Assembly (NCBI GenBank): GCA_024680155.1
Contig: JAILCM010000136.1
Coordinates: 1 to 62,383 of the forward strand
From: Treponema sp.
Lineage (GTDB): Bacteria > Spirochaetota > Spirochaetia > Treponematales > Treponemataceae
Direction of reading: 5' to 3'
DNA length: 62,383 bases
The notes under the pieces: model-generated
Seen by the model: only the letters and a program-made list of their open reading frames with translations
Databases searched by the model: none
What the model was told of the DNA's origin: nothing
Translations under genes and position numbers: made by a program
Shown here: positions 1 through 7,310 of the stretch, piece after piece
Numbering within the stretch: position 1 is the stretch's first letter
How the letters are laid out: every line of letters begins with the position of its first letter

Positions 1-227
1 GCCTTTGCAAGCTGGTCGGCACAGGAAGTAGGGCGTCTTCCGCAGGTGTTTCCGGCTAATTTTGCGGCAATGTCTTCGGCTTTCATTCCGTCAAGAAGTT
101 TCGAAATTGCCTTTAAGTTTCCGTTGCAGCCACCGTCAAAAGCAATGTTTGTAATAATTCCGTTTTCATCTTTGTCAAAAGTGATTGTCTGTGCGCAAAC
201 ATTCTGTGTTTTGTATGTGTGTGTCAT
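1..227 (-). CDS. TSCPD-domain protein (TIGR03905-like), 3' end cut by window edge
   Basis: The ORF track misses this gene because its stop codon lies outside the window. The minus strand reads MTHTYKTQNVCAQTITFD and continues to GRRPTSCADQLAKA at the window edge, about 75 codons. The RPTSCADQL end matches the short TSCPD family (about 80 residues), which resembles a domain also fused to some ribonucleotide reductases; its function is not established. Conserved Cys residues (FDGGCNGN, NTCG, TSC) could bind metal or be redox-active. GGAGGAAATT directly precedes the ATG, which fixes the start. It lies about 55 bp downstream of the peroxidase gene on the same strand and could share its transcript. 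Confidence 0.8.
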   Translation of the reverse strand, partial: MTHTYKTQNVCAQTITFDKDENGIITNIAFDGGCNGNLKAISKLLDGMKAEDIAAKLAGNTCGRRPTSCADQLAK

Positions 228-281
228 AATTTCCTCCAAAGGCGCACCAAAAATATAATGCGCCCTGTTTATTCAATTCGT

Positions 282-761
282 TTATTTTGCCAAAGCTTCT
301 TTTACAAATTCATCAATTTTTTCTGGAGTATCAGTTGGAGCAAAACGATTGATTACAGTGCCATCACGAGCAACCAGGAATTTTGTAAAGTTCCACTTAA
401 TTCTTGACCCCATTTTACCTTTTTGTTCTTTTTTAAGGAAGGTGTAGAGCGGACTTTCATTTTTACCGTTTACATCAATTTTTGCAAACTGAGGGAAAGT
501 AATTCCAAAGCGGCCTGTACAGAAAGAATGAATTTCTTCATCCGAACCTGGAGCCTGTCCTGCAAACTGATTACATGGAAAATCAAGAATTTCAAGTCCT
601 TCGTTCTGATATTTTTCGTACAAATCCTGAAGTCCGTCGTACTGTGGTGTAAAGCCGCATCCTGTTGCAGTATTTACAACCAAAAGAACTTTGCCTTCGT
701 AGTTTTTAAGTGAAACATCACTTCCGTCCTGTGCTTTTACCGAAAAATCATAAATACTCAT
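282..761 (-). CDS. gpx: Glutathione peroxidase family thiol peroxidase
   Basis: A 159-residue cytoplasmic thiol peroxidase that reduces hydroperoxides. The peroxidatic residue is Cys35 in NTATGCGFT, where some family members carry selenocysteine. The family Gln is in FPCNQFAG (about residue 65) and the Trp in KWNFTKF (about 123), completing the catalytic set. Length is normal for bacterial non-seleno members, which usually use thioredoxin rather than glutathione; the reductant here is inferred. AAGGAG precedes the ATG. It is divergent from an OhrR-type repressor, and two OhrR-like operators lie between the genes, so induction by organic peroxide is the likely control. Confidence 0.93.
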   Translation of the reverse strand: MSIYDFSVKAQDGSDVSLKNYEGKVLLVVNTATGCGFTPQYDGLQDLYEKYQNEGLEILDFPCNQFAGQAPGSDEEIHSFCTGRFGITFPQFAKIDVNGKNESPLYTFLKKEQKGKMGSRIKWNFTKFLVARDGTVINRFAPTDTPEKIDEFVKEALAK

Positions 762-783
762 TGTTTTACTCCTTATTGTTTGT

Positions 784-807
784 AATTAAATTGTGTACAA
801 TCTAAAT
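784..807. promoter_or_regulatory. OhrR-like operator 1
   Basis: AATTAAATTGTGTACAAT is followed by CTAAAT. The core is an inverted repeat, ATTGT-GT-ACAAT. It closely resembles the known Bacillus OhrR operator, which combines AAATTGTA/TACAATT elements. It lies on the gpx side of the divergent intergenic region. Binding is inferred. Confidence 0.75.
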
Positions 808-842
808 CTGATATAAATATACACATAAGTATTGATTTTGTC

Positions 843-861
843 AATTAAATTGTGTACAATT
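843..861. promoter_or_regulatory. OhrR-like operator 2 overlapping the ohrR promoter
   Basis: This is a second copy of AATTAAATTGTGTACAAT with 6-bp arms, AATTGT-GT-ACAATT, starting 59 bp after the first. A promoter reads TTGATT (832-837), 17 bp, TACAAT (855-860), so its -10 box sits inside the operator. Autorepression is the simple reading. Confidence 0.75.
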
Positions 862-896
862 ATTTCAGTTTTTTAAGATTTTTTTTGGAGCTTAAT

Positions 897-1376
897 ATGG
901 ATGTAGAATTTGAAAAATCACAAAATAATGAGGAACCATGGATTCCCGAAGGTTTTAATCCGCTTTCACTGGATAATCAACTTTGTTTTGCATTGTATGT
1001 TTGTTCAAAAGAAATAATCCGCCGCTATAATCCAATTCTGGAACCGCTTGGACTAACTTATACATCCTATATTACGCTGCTTGGGCTTTGGGAAAAAGAT
1101 GATATTACGGTAAAGGAACTTGGACAAAAACTTTTTCTTGATTCTGGAACATTGACTCCGCTTTTAAAAAAGATGGAGATTCAGGGACTTGTAAAACGAA
1201 CCCGCAGCAACAAGGATGAACGCACTGTATATGTAAGACTTACGGAAGAAGGAAGGGCAATGCGTTCAAAATGTCAGGATATTCCGCGCCAGATGATGTG
1301 CTACAATTTTCTTGATTTGAATAAAGCAGGCGATTTACTGCAAAGTCTTCATTCAATTATGGAGAAAATGCAGTAG
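897..1376 (+). CDS. ohrR: MarR family peroxide-sensing repressor, OhrR type
   Basis: A 159-residue winged-helix repressor. LDNQLCFALYVCSKEI carries the reactive Cys in the same NQLCF context as OhrR, where oxidation by organic hydroperoxide releases DNA. LFLDSGTLTPLLKKME is the OhrR recognition-helix region, and the following RTRSNKDERTVYVRLT is the wing. The ORF-track start at 852 is a GTG inside the operator and just before the likely transcription start, so it is rejected. The ATG at 897 has GGAG six bases upstream. The gene is divergent from gpx and shares the operator region, so gpx is its likely target. Other OhrR proteins usually control ohr, which is absent here. Confidence 0.92.
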   Translation: MDVEFEKSQNNEEPWIPEGFNPLSLDNQLCFALYVCSKEIIRRYNPILEPLGLTYTSYITLLGLWEKDDITVKELGQKLFLDSGTLTPLLKKMEIQGLVKRTRSNKDERTVYVRLTEEGRAMRSKCQDIPRQMMCYNFLDLNKAGDLLQSLHSIMEKMQ

Positions 1377-1413
1377 TTCAGGTTCCGGCCTTATTTGTAA
1401 CAATTGTATTTTT

Positions 1414-2337
1414 TTAGACCTTGCTTACGCCGTCGCATTTTTCAACTGTATCAATTGAACCGTCATCGTTGTATTTAAATTCTGCAACGCAAACACTTCG
1501 GTGGAAAAGGTTTCCTCCAGGAAGCTGGCCTGTATGGTAGAAAAGATAAGAATGGTCTTTAAAATCAGCAATTCCAGGATGATTTGTAAAAACTCCGTCT
1601 TTATCAGTCATAAGAACACCACCGTACACCCAGGGACCAGTTGGCGATTTTGAAGTAGAGTAGGCAAGATGTTCAATGTGTTTTCCTTCTTCAAAAGCAG
1701 CGTAAACCATGTAGTAAAGATTATTTCTTTTGTAGAACCATGGACCTTCACCGTAAGAAGTTCCTGTATCGTGACTTCCTTTTGCAAAAGATTCAACAGT
1801 CATAGGAATTTTTACAACGCCAACTTCTTTGTTATACGAAATCATATCTTCATTTAAAAGAACATAACGCAATTCCGGGTTTCCACAATAAAGATAAGCC
1901 TGTCCATCATCATCAATATAAACTGTAGGATCAATATCGTTCCAGTCGCCTTCATCTACAAGAGGGTAGCCTAAATCGGTGAATGGACCTTCCGGTTTAT
2001 CTGAAAGTCCAACTGCAATTGCAATTCCGCCGTTTTTTTTGTGAACAGGGCAGTAAAGATAAAATTTTCCGTTGCGTTCAATTGCCTGTGGTGCCCAAGC
2101 TCTGTCTTCCGCCCAAGCTATATCTTCAATAGAAAAGATTTTTCCGTGGTCAGTCCAGTTTACCATGTCTTTTGTAGAAAAACAGCGCCAGTCATTCATT
2201 GTGTAAAAATCATTTATAAGAACATCTTCATCGTGGGTGGTGTACAAATAAAGTGTATCTTTGTAAACCATTGGAGCCGGGTCAGCTGTATAAATATCCT
2301 TTATGATTGGATTTTTGTGAAAAGTTTTTTCTTCCAT
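1414..2337 (-). CDS. Family 43 glycoside hydrolase (beta-xylosidase / arabinofuranosidase type)
   Basis: 307 residues, a single five-bladed beta-propeller with no signal peptide, so cytoplasmic. The three GH43 carboxylates are visible: Asp19 in TADPAPMV (base), Asp136 in DWNDIDPTVY (pKa modulator) and Glu197 in SYGEGPWF (acid). The family removes xylose or arabinose from xylan-derived oligosaccharides; the exact linkage cannot be read from sequence. GGAAG precedes the ATG. It stands apart from the GH43 pair at 23.7 kb and has no transporter beside it. Confidence 0.88.
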   Translation of the reverse strand: MEEKTFHKNPIIKDIYTADPAPMVYKDTLYLYTTHDEDVLINDFYTMNDWRCFSTKDMVNWTDHGKIFSIEDIAWAEDRAWAPQAIERNGKFYLYCPVHKKNGGIAIAVGLSDKPEGPFTDLGYPLVDEGDWNDIDPTVYIDDDGQAYLYCGNPELRYVLLNEDMISYNKEVGVVKIPMTVESFAKGSHDTGTSYGEGPWFYKRNNLYYMVYAAFEEGKHIEHLAYSTSKSPTGPWVYGGVLMTDKDGVFTNHPGIADFKDHSYLFYHTGQLPGGNLFHRSVCVAEFKYNDDGSIDTVEKCDGVSKV

Positions 2338-2367
2338 TTTTTGCTTCCTTTTTTTTTGAGTAAAGTT

Positions 2368-2994
2368 TTATTTTTTGTAGAACGTTACTGCATTTCCTTC
2401 TTTTTTCTTGCTTGTGTAAGTGCATTGGTCTGCAAGTTTATACAAGTCTTTGAAGTTTAGATTTTTTTTACCATTATGACAATATGCACCAACGCTCACA
2501 TAGATTTTTCGTTCACCAAGTTCTTCGGTGATTTTGTCCATTACATTATATAGCGCTTTTTGTGCGTCGGAACTTGATTCTTTTGTTACCGAATCTACAA
2601 ATTCTGAACTTGTTATGCGCGAAAAAGTATTTGTTTTTAAATCAATATCATACATTGACTCGTAAATATCAGCGATTGTTTGCAATCTTACGTTCAGATT
2701 ATTTGTGATTAGATTTTTGCGGGTGATATTTACAGAAACAATAAGAATTACAAAAGACGATAATATTACGGCTAAAAATGATGCGCCCATAATGTGATGA
2801 AGCGGCCTGTATAATTTGTTTGCGTTTATGGCCGATATGCTGTGCCAGCCGCAGTCTTTTACTGATTTATAAAATGAGTAACAACCTTGCGAAAGTGTTG
2901 CCGCTGTTATTATTATTACTAATACTAACGCTAGAAAATTTTTTAATCCGAGATGAAATAATGTCGTAAAAAAAGAAAATTCTTTATTTCGCAT
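2368..2994 (-). pseudogene. Decayed diguanylate cyclase, sensor and GGDEF core missing
   Basis: This 208-residue ORF looks like pieces of a larger sensor cyclase joined in frame. Residues 1-40 resemble the first membrane helix of a sensor. The next part, GWHSISAINANKLYRP, is typical of the end of a Cache domain before the second helix (about residues 70-95). A segment like IADIYESMYDIDLKTNTF, common in treponemal GGDEF proteins, follows. The last 50 residues (KIYVSVGAYCHNG, LYKLADQCTYTSKKK) are the C-terminal end of a GGDEF domain. The periplasmic sensor and the GGDEF motif itself are absent. No Shine-Dalgarno precedes the ATG. A functional minimal protein is possible but less likely. Confidence 0.65.
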
Positions 2995-3037
2995 ATTATT
3001 TTTTCATTTTCTAAAACAATTCGTCTCTGTAAAAGAA

Positions 3038-3817
3038 TTAGCCCAGCGCAACATCCAGAATCATCATTAGTGCAAAACCAAGCATGAAAGTTATGGTGCC
3101 CCAATTTGAATGTTCTCCTTCTGCCATTTCGGGAATAAGTTCTTCTATTACAACGTAAATCATTGCACCTGCCGCAAAACTTAAAAAGTAGGGAAGAACC
3201 GGCATTACAAGATTTGCAAGAAGGATTGTAATAATTCCTGCTACGGGTTCAACAACTCCAGATAAAATTCCATACCAGCAGGATCGCGCTTTTGAAAGCC
3301 CTTTTGAATGAAGCGGCATTGAAATTATTGCACCTTCCGGAAAATTTTGAATTGCAATTCCAAGAGCAAGAGAAAGGGCACCTGCTTCTGTAATTTGAGC
3401 CGAACCAGAAGCCCATCCTGCATATAAGATTCCAACTGCCATACCTTCAGGAATATTGTGAAGCGTAACGGCAAGAACCATCATTGTTGTTTTTTGGAGA
3501 TTTGTTTTTGGACCTTCTTCACTTTCGTCTAAGTGCATGTGGGGAACAGTTTTATCAAGAATTAAAAGGAAAATCATTCCTATGCAAAAGCCTACTGCTG
3601 CTGGAACAAATGCAAACTTTCCACGGTCAGCTGCCATTTCCATAGAAGGAATTAAAAGACTCCATACAGATGCCGCAACCATAACTCCGGCCGCAAAGCC
3701 CGAAAGCATTTTTTGAATGCGGGAATCCAGTTCTTTTTTCATAAAGAAAACCAGAACAGAACCGAGCACAGTTCCCAAAAATGGAATTAAAAGACCTCTT
3801 GCAATTATAAAGTTCAT
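3038..3817 (-). CDS. ZIP family divalent metal transporter
   Basis: 259 residues with about eight hydrophobic segments, located in the inner membrane. The two ZIP signature helices are clear: LHNIPEGMAVGI and IQNFPEGAIISMPL carry the His/Asn/Glu metal ligands. The shape matches the ZupT/GufA branch, which imports zinc and sometimes iron or manganese; the substrate is not determined. A GAAGGT Shine-Dalgarno precedes the ATG. A short acidic, His-containing loop (PHMHLDESEE) between helices may bind metal. Confidence 0.9.
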   Translation of the reverse strand: MNFIIARGLLIPFLGTVLGSVLVFFMKKELDSRIQKMLSGFAAGVMVAASVWSLLIPSMEMAADRGKFAFVPAAVGFCIGMIFLLILDKTVPHMHLDESEEGPKTNLQKTTMMVLAVTLHNIPEGMAVGILYAGWASGSAQITEAGALSLALGIAIQNFPEGAIISMPLHSKGLSKARSCWYGILSGVVEPVAGIITILLANLVMPVLPYFLSFAAGAMIYVVIEELIPEMAEGEHSNWGTITFMLGFALMMILDVALG

Positions 3818-3922
3818 TTTACCTTCGTTTCCTGCTTTTTTCTTATTATATACAAAAGAGCCTGCTTTTTGAAGAAGTTATGTATTAATGTAGAGCTTGA
3901 ATTTTAGGATTTGCGGATGTTT

Positions 3923-6388
3923 TTATTTTTCGTGCATATTGTATTCGGTGTCTTCGTCTATCATTTGAATCATTATTTTTGCAAGATTTGGATCAAACTG
4001 AGTTCCGGCACCTTTCTCAATTTCGGTCCTGACTTTTTCTTGAGGCAATATATTTCTGTAGCTTCGTCGGCTCGTCATTGCATCGTAGGCATCGGCTACG
4101 GCAATAATTCGGGCTTCTTCTGGAATTGCTTCTCCTTTTAAGCCATCTGGATATCCGCCACCACTGTATCGTTCGTGATGCCATCTTGCACCAATAGAAA
4201 GATTTTCACGGTCTTTTATGGTTCCCAAAATTTCATATCCAATTACAGGATGCTTTTTTATTAATTCATATTCTTCGTCAGTAAGATGTGAAGGTTTATT
4301 AATTACTTCGTCTGGAATTCCAATTTTACCAACGTCGTGCAAAAGTCCCATCATGTAAATTTCATCTTGTTTTGCTTCACTGTAGCCCGCTCTTTCTGCA
4401 ATCATCTTTGCATATTTTGCAACTCTTGAAGAATGTCCGTTTGTATAAGTGTCTTTTGCATCTATGGCGGTTGCAAGAGCTTTTACAACCTGAATATTCA
4501 TCTCTTCCAGTTTTTTACCGTAAACCTGTTCGTTTTTGTAGCCCAAATAATAGAAGAAAGTAATAAGGCAGAAGGTTATAAGAGACATCATTATATTTGT
4601 AAGAAGCTGTGCATATACGTTTTCCAAAAGTTCAGAATTATTAACAACGATTACGTCAATCCATTTTTCCATAATTGGCGAAACAAAGATTGTACATTTT
4701 TCGTTATCAAGATTTGCAGTGAATTTTCCGTATTTTGTGCTAATCATTTTTGCCAGAACATCAGGATTATATATTTCTGTAATATTTCCACCGTTATAAG
4801 CTGATTCTTTGTGTGCAATTATAAATCCGTCTTTATTAATTACCATTCCGTAGCCTTTTCCTGCAATGTCACTGTTTTTTACTAAATCGTTAATGTGACT
4901 TACAATTACATCAAGGCAAATTACATTGTGAACATTTTTAGTTTCTGCTAAAGTTGAAGAAGAAATACTTTTTGCAATTGTTATAACTACAAGTCCAGTC
5001 TGTTCATTAATATAAGGCGCTGCAATTACAACATTTCCATTGGCTTCGATTGCGGTTTTATACCAGCTTTGCGATTCTACAATGCTTTTATCAAGAGGAA
5101 TTTTTGCGGTTCCATCCAGATAAATTCCATTTACATAAGCGTAAATTCCTGTAAAATTCTTTTCAAAGCGGCTGTATTCTTTTTGTGTTTGTTCATAAAG
5201 AAATTGCTGAATGTCTTCAGAAGAATTTCCATTTTGATTCATGTAATCAATAGTGTCTGCGGTAACTCGCAAGGTTGCTTCTGCGTCTGTAAGATAGTTT
5301 TCAAGATGTGCAGAAGTCATTTTTACTTTATTTTCACCGTCTTCAAAAACTCCTGTCACTGCAACTGAATAATATTTTCTTGTATTATAAACGACTGCAA
5401 GGGTCATTAAAATAAAAGTGAAAGCTATAGTAAATAAAAGATTAACTCTGTTGTGATTTTCTTCATTTTTATCTTTTTCGTTATCCTTCTTTTTAGTATT
5501 CTGATGAAAAACTGTAAGCTTATAAAGCATTAATAGAACTAATAACGCAATGATTACAGAAATAAAAAACAGCGTAAAAATAATTACATTTGAATATTTG
5601 TCACCAGTATTTACCGCCTGAATTGATTCTTTTATCCATGCTGCCGTAAAGTAGCCGACAATACAAAGTGTAAAAATCATAAATGATGATAAAGTTTGTA
5701 AAGTTGCATTGAATCTTATATTTGAGGCGTTTGGAGTGTATTTTATAGAAGTTTCAATTTCATAATCGCGCTTCATTCCCCATGCATAAAAGACTGTAAT
5801 TATAGATGCAATAATTTCGCAGTAGAAATATGGATTTGCATAAGTTGCTTTCCAGTCAAAACACGAAGCTGTCCACATTCCATAAGTTAAAATTTCGTAT
5901 GAAAGGATAAAAACTGGTAAAAAAGGAAAATGGGCTCCGTTTTTTCTGTTGCGTATAAAATAGAATAATTCTCCAGAGCAAATAATCATTATAAAAGTTG
6001 TAATTCCAACTTCGTATATATTATTAATAATTCCACCAAATTGCATGTATAAAACAAGCAGAGGAATATTTGTAAGAAGCGGCCATAACGTTATTGGATT
6101 AAGATATTTTCTTCCATGTTCTTTTACACGACAAAGCATTGCAATCAAAAGAACGAAATAACCGATATTCCATCCAAGATTTGCAACAAAACTTGAAACA
6201 TTTGGATATGTGTCCATTACGAGCTGATAAACAGTCCAATAATAATCGCTTAAAAAACGAGCAAGAAAATAAAAAACAAGGTAATGGCAAGTTTTTTTGG
6301 GTGTTTCTATATATTTGAACAGGCAAGCTAAAAGCCCGATTATTGTGCAGAACAACGAAAAGATGTTTTCAAAACTCTCTAATGTCAT
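3923..6388 (-). CDS. Membrane Cache-domain HD-GYP c-di-GMP phosphodiesterase
   Basis: 821 residues. The N-terminal ~220 residues form about seven membrane helices. A further pair of helices follows (about 230-300), then one near 320, a periplasmic Cache-type sensor (about 340-590) and a last helix near 600. The C-terminus is an HD-GYP domain with HDVGKIG and HHERYSGGGYPDG, the metal- and substrate-binding motifs, both intact, so c-di-GMP hydrolysis is expected. The double membrane module before the Cache domain is unusual. GAGGG lies upstream of the ATG inside a 10-bp inverted repeat that brackets the probable promoter. Confidence 0.9.
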   Translation of the reverse strand: MTLESFENIFSLFCTIIGLLACLFKYIETPKKTCHYLVFYFLARFLSDYYWTVYQLVMDTYPNVSSFVANLGWNIGYFVLLIAMLCRVKEHGRKYLNPITLWPLLTNIPLLVLYMQFGGIINNIYEVGITTFIMIICSGELFYFIRNRKNGAHFPFLPVFILSYEILTYGMWTASCFDWKATYANPYFYCEIIASIITVFYAWGMKRDYEIETSIKYTPNASNIRFNATLQTLSSFMIFTLCIVGYFTAAWIKESIQAVNTGDKYSNVIIFTLFFISVIIALLVLLMLYKLTVFHQNTKKKDNEKDKNEENHNRVNLLFTIAFTFILMTLAVVYNTRKYYSVAVTGVFEDGENKVKMTSAHLENYLTDAEATLRVTADTIDYMNQNGNSSEDIQQFLYEQTQKEYSRFEKNFTGIYAYVNGIYLDGTAKIPLDKSIVESQSWYKTAIEANGNVVIAAPYINEQTGLVVITIAKSISSSTLAETKNVHNVICLDVIVSHINDLVKNSDIAGKGYGMVINKDGFIIAHKESAYNGGNITEIYNPDVLAKMISTKYGKFTANLDNEKCTIFVSPIMEKWIDVIVVNNSELLENVYAQLLTNIMMSLITFCLITFFYYLGYKNEQVYGKKLEEMNIQVVKALATAIDAKDTYTNGHSSRVAKYAKMIAERAGYSEAKQDEIYMMGLLHDVGKIGIPDEVINKPSHLTDEEYELIKKHPVIGYEILGTIKDRENLSIGARWHHERYSGGGYPDGLKGEAIPEEARIIAVADAYDAMTSRRSYRNILPQEKVRTEIEKGAGTQFDPNLAKIMIQMIDEDTEYNMHEK

Positions 6389-6394
6389 AACTTT

Positions 6395-6431
6395 TTTACC
6401 CTCGAATTTATTTTAACATAGCGAGGGTAAA
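6395..6431. promoter_or_regulatory. 10-bp perfect inverted repeat before the HD-GYP gene
   Basis: On the plus strand TTTACCCTCG (6395-6404) and CGAGGGTAAA (6422-6431) are perfect inverted copies 17 bp apart. On the minus strand the spacer holds a TAAAAT -10-like box, and the arm nearest the gene supplies its GAGGG Shine-Dalgarno. It could be a repressor operator or an mRNA hairpin that hides the ribosome site. Confidence 0.5.
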
Positions 6432-6498
6432 TGTAAAGTATATCAGTTGCAAGATTTTTCTTGTTCGCGGAATTGTGAAAAAAGATTTTAGTTTTATA

Positions 6499-7107
6499 TT
6501 ATATTTTACCCATAATTTTCTCCACAAATAAGCCGTGATGATTGCAATAGGCATAAATAGATTTTATACGTGCCCGCTTGAATCTGGCTTCGGCTGTTTG
6601 TTCCGGATAAAGTTTTGTAAGATGAATTCCATTGTCCGTAACCGCTGCAATAAACGAAATATAATGTTCTTTTGTCATAGGATGATTCAACTGAACGTAA
6701 ATTTCATCTTCAACTGGTTCAACGTGCATTTTGTGTGCTGAATCTTCTGTATCGGCAGTTTCTGCTTCCAAAGGGGGCAGGGTAATTCCGCAACAGCTGA
6801 TTATAGTTTCTCCAATTGAATAGATTACATTTCCACAAACTGGGCAAACATAAAATTTTGCCTTTTGCATATTAGAAACTTTGTTTTTATTCCGAATACA
6901 TTCACCCGACAAAAGTTCAATCACCGAAATGTCCAATGCTTTTGCCAACGGTTCAATAAGACTTATATCCGGAAATCCAAGTCCTGTTTCCCATTTGCTT
7001 ACGGCTTTTCCTGTTACGTTGATTTTTGCCGCAAGTTCTTCCTGTGTCATTTTTTTGTTTTCGCGCAAGTTTTTAATTACGCTTCCTGTAATGTAATTGT
7101 CAATCAT
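6499..7107 (-). CDS. XRE-type HTH regulator fused to a desulfoferrodoxin-like module
   Basis: 202 residues. Residues 9-65 are an HTH_3 domain (MTQEELAAKINVTGKAVSKW). Residues 86-110 hold CPVCGN and SCCG, the four Cys (88, 91, 105, 106) of a desulforedoxin iron centre. Residues 125-195 resemble superoxide reductase: HVEPVEDE, HPMTKEHYI and YCNHHGLF supply His128, His142, His148, Cys188 and His191, the usual five iron ligands. The residue before His128 is Met, where the enzyme family usually has the catalytic Lys. The protein may therefore be a redox-sensing regulator rather than an efficient enzyme. AGGAGG before the ATG fixes the start. It is divergent from the chemoreceptor gene. Confidence 0.8.
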   Translation of the reverse strand: MIDNYITGSVIKNLRENKKMTQEELAAKINVTGKAVSKWETGLGFPDISLIEPLAKALDISVIELLSGECIRNKNKVSNMQKAKFYVCPVCGNVIYSIGETIISCCGITLPPLEAETADTEDSAHKMHVEPVEDEIYVQLNHPMTKEHYISFIAAVTDNGIHLTKLYPEQTAEARFKRARIKSIYAYCNHHGLFVEKIMGKI

Positions 7108-7310
7108 TTTTCTGACCTCCTGTTTTTACTCTAACACAGGTGCAATCTAAACACTACCTACGCATCGTGGAATAAAATTTTTCTAAAATCGGTTTTTATA
7201 AAATGAATTATTATAGAATAGAATTATTTAAACTGTGTTATAATTGTTATAATTATACAATAAATGTATGCAAAAAAAATAAAATTATATAGTGAGCATA
7301 GGAGGCTCAA

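Noticed and set aside
852-896. Upstream GTG start for ohrR
   Set aside because: It lies inside the operator and the -10 box; the ATG at 897 has a proper ribosome site.
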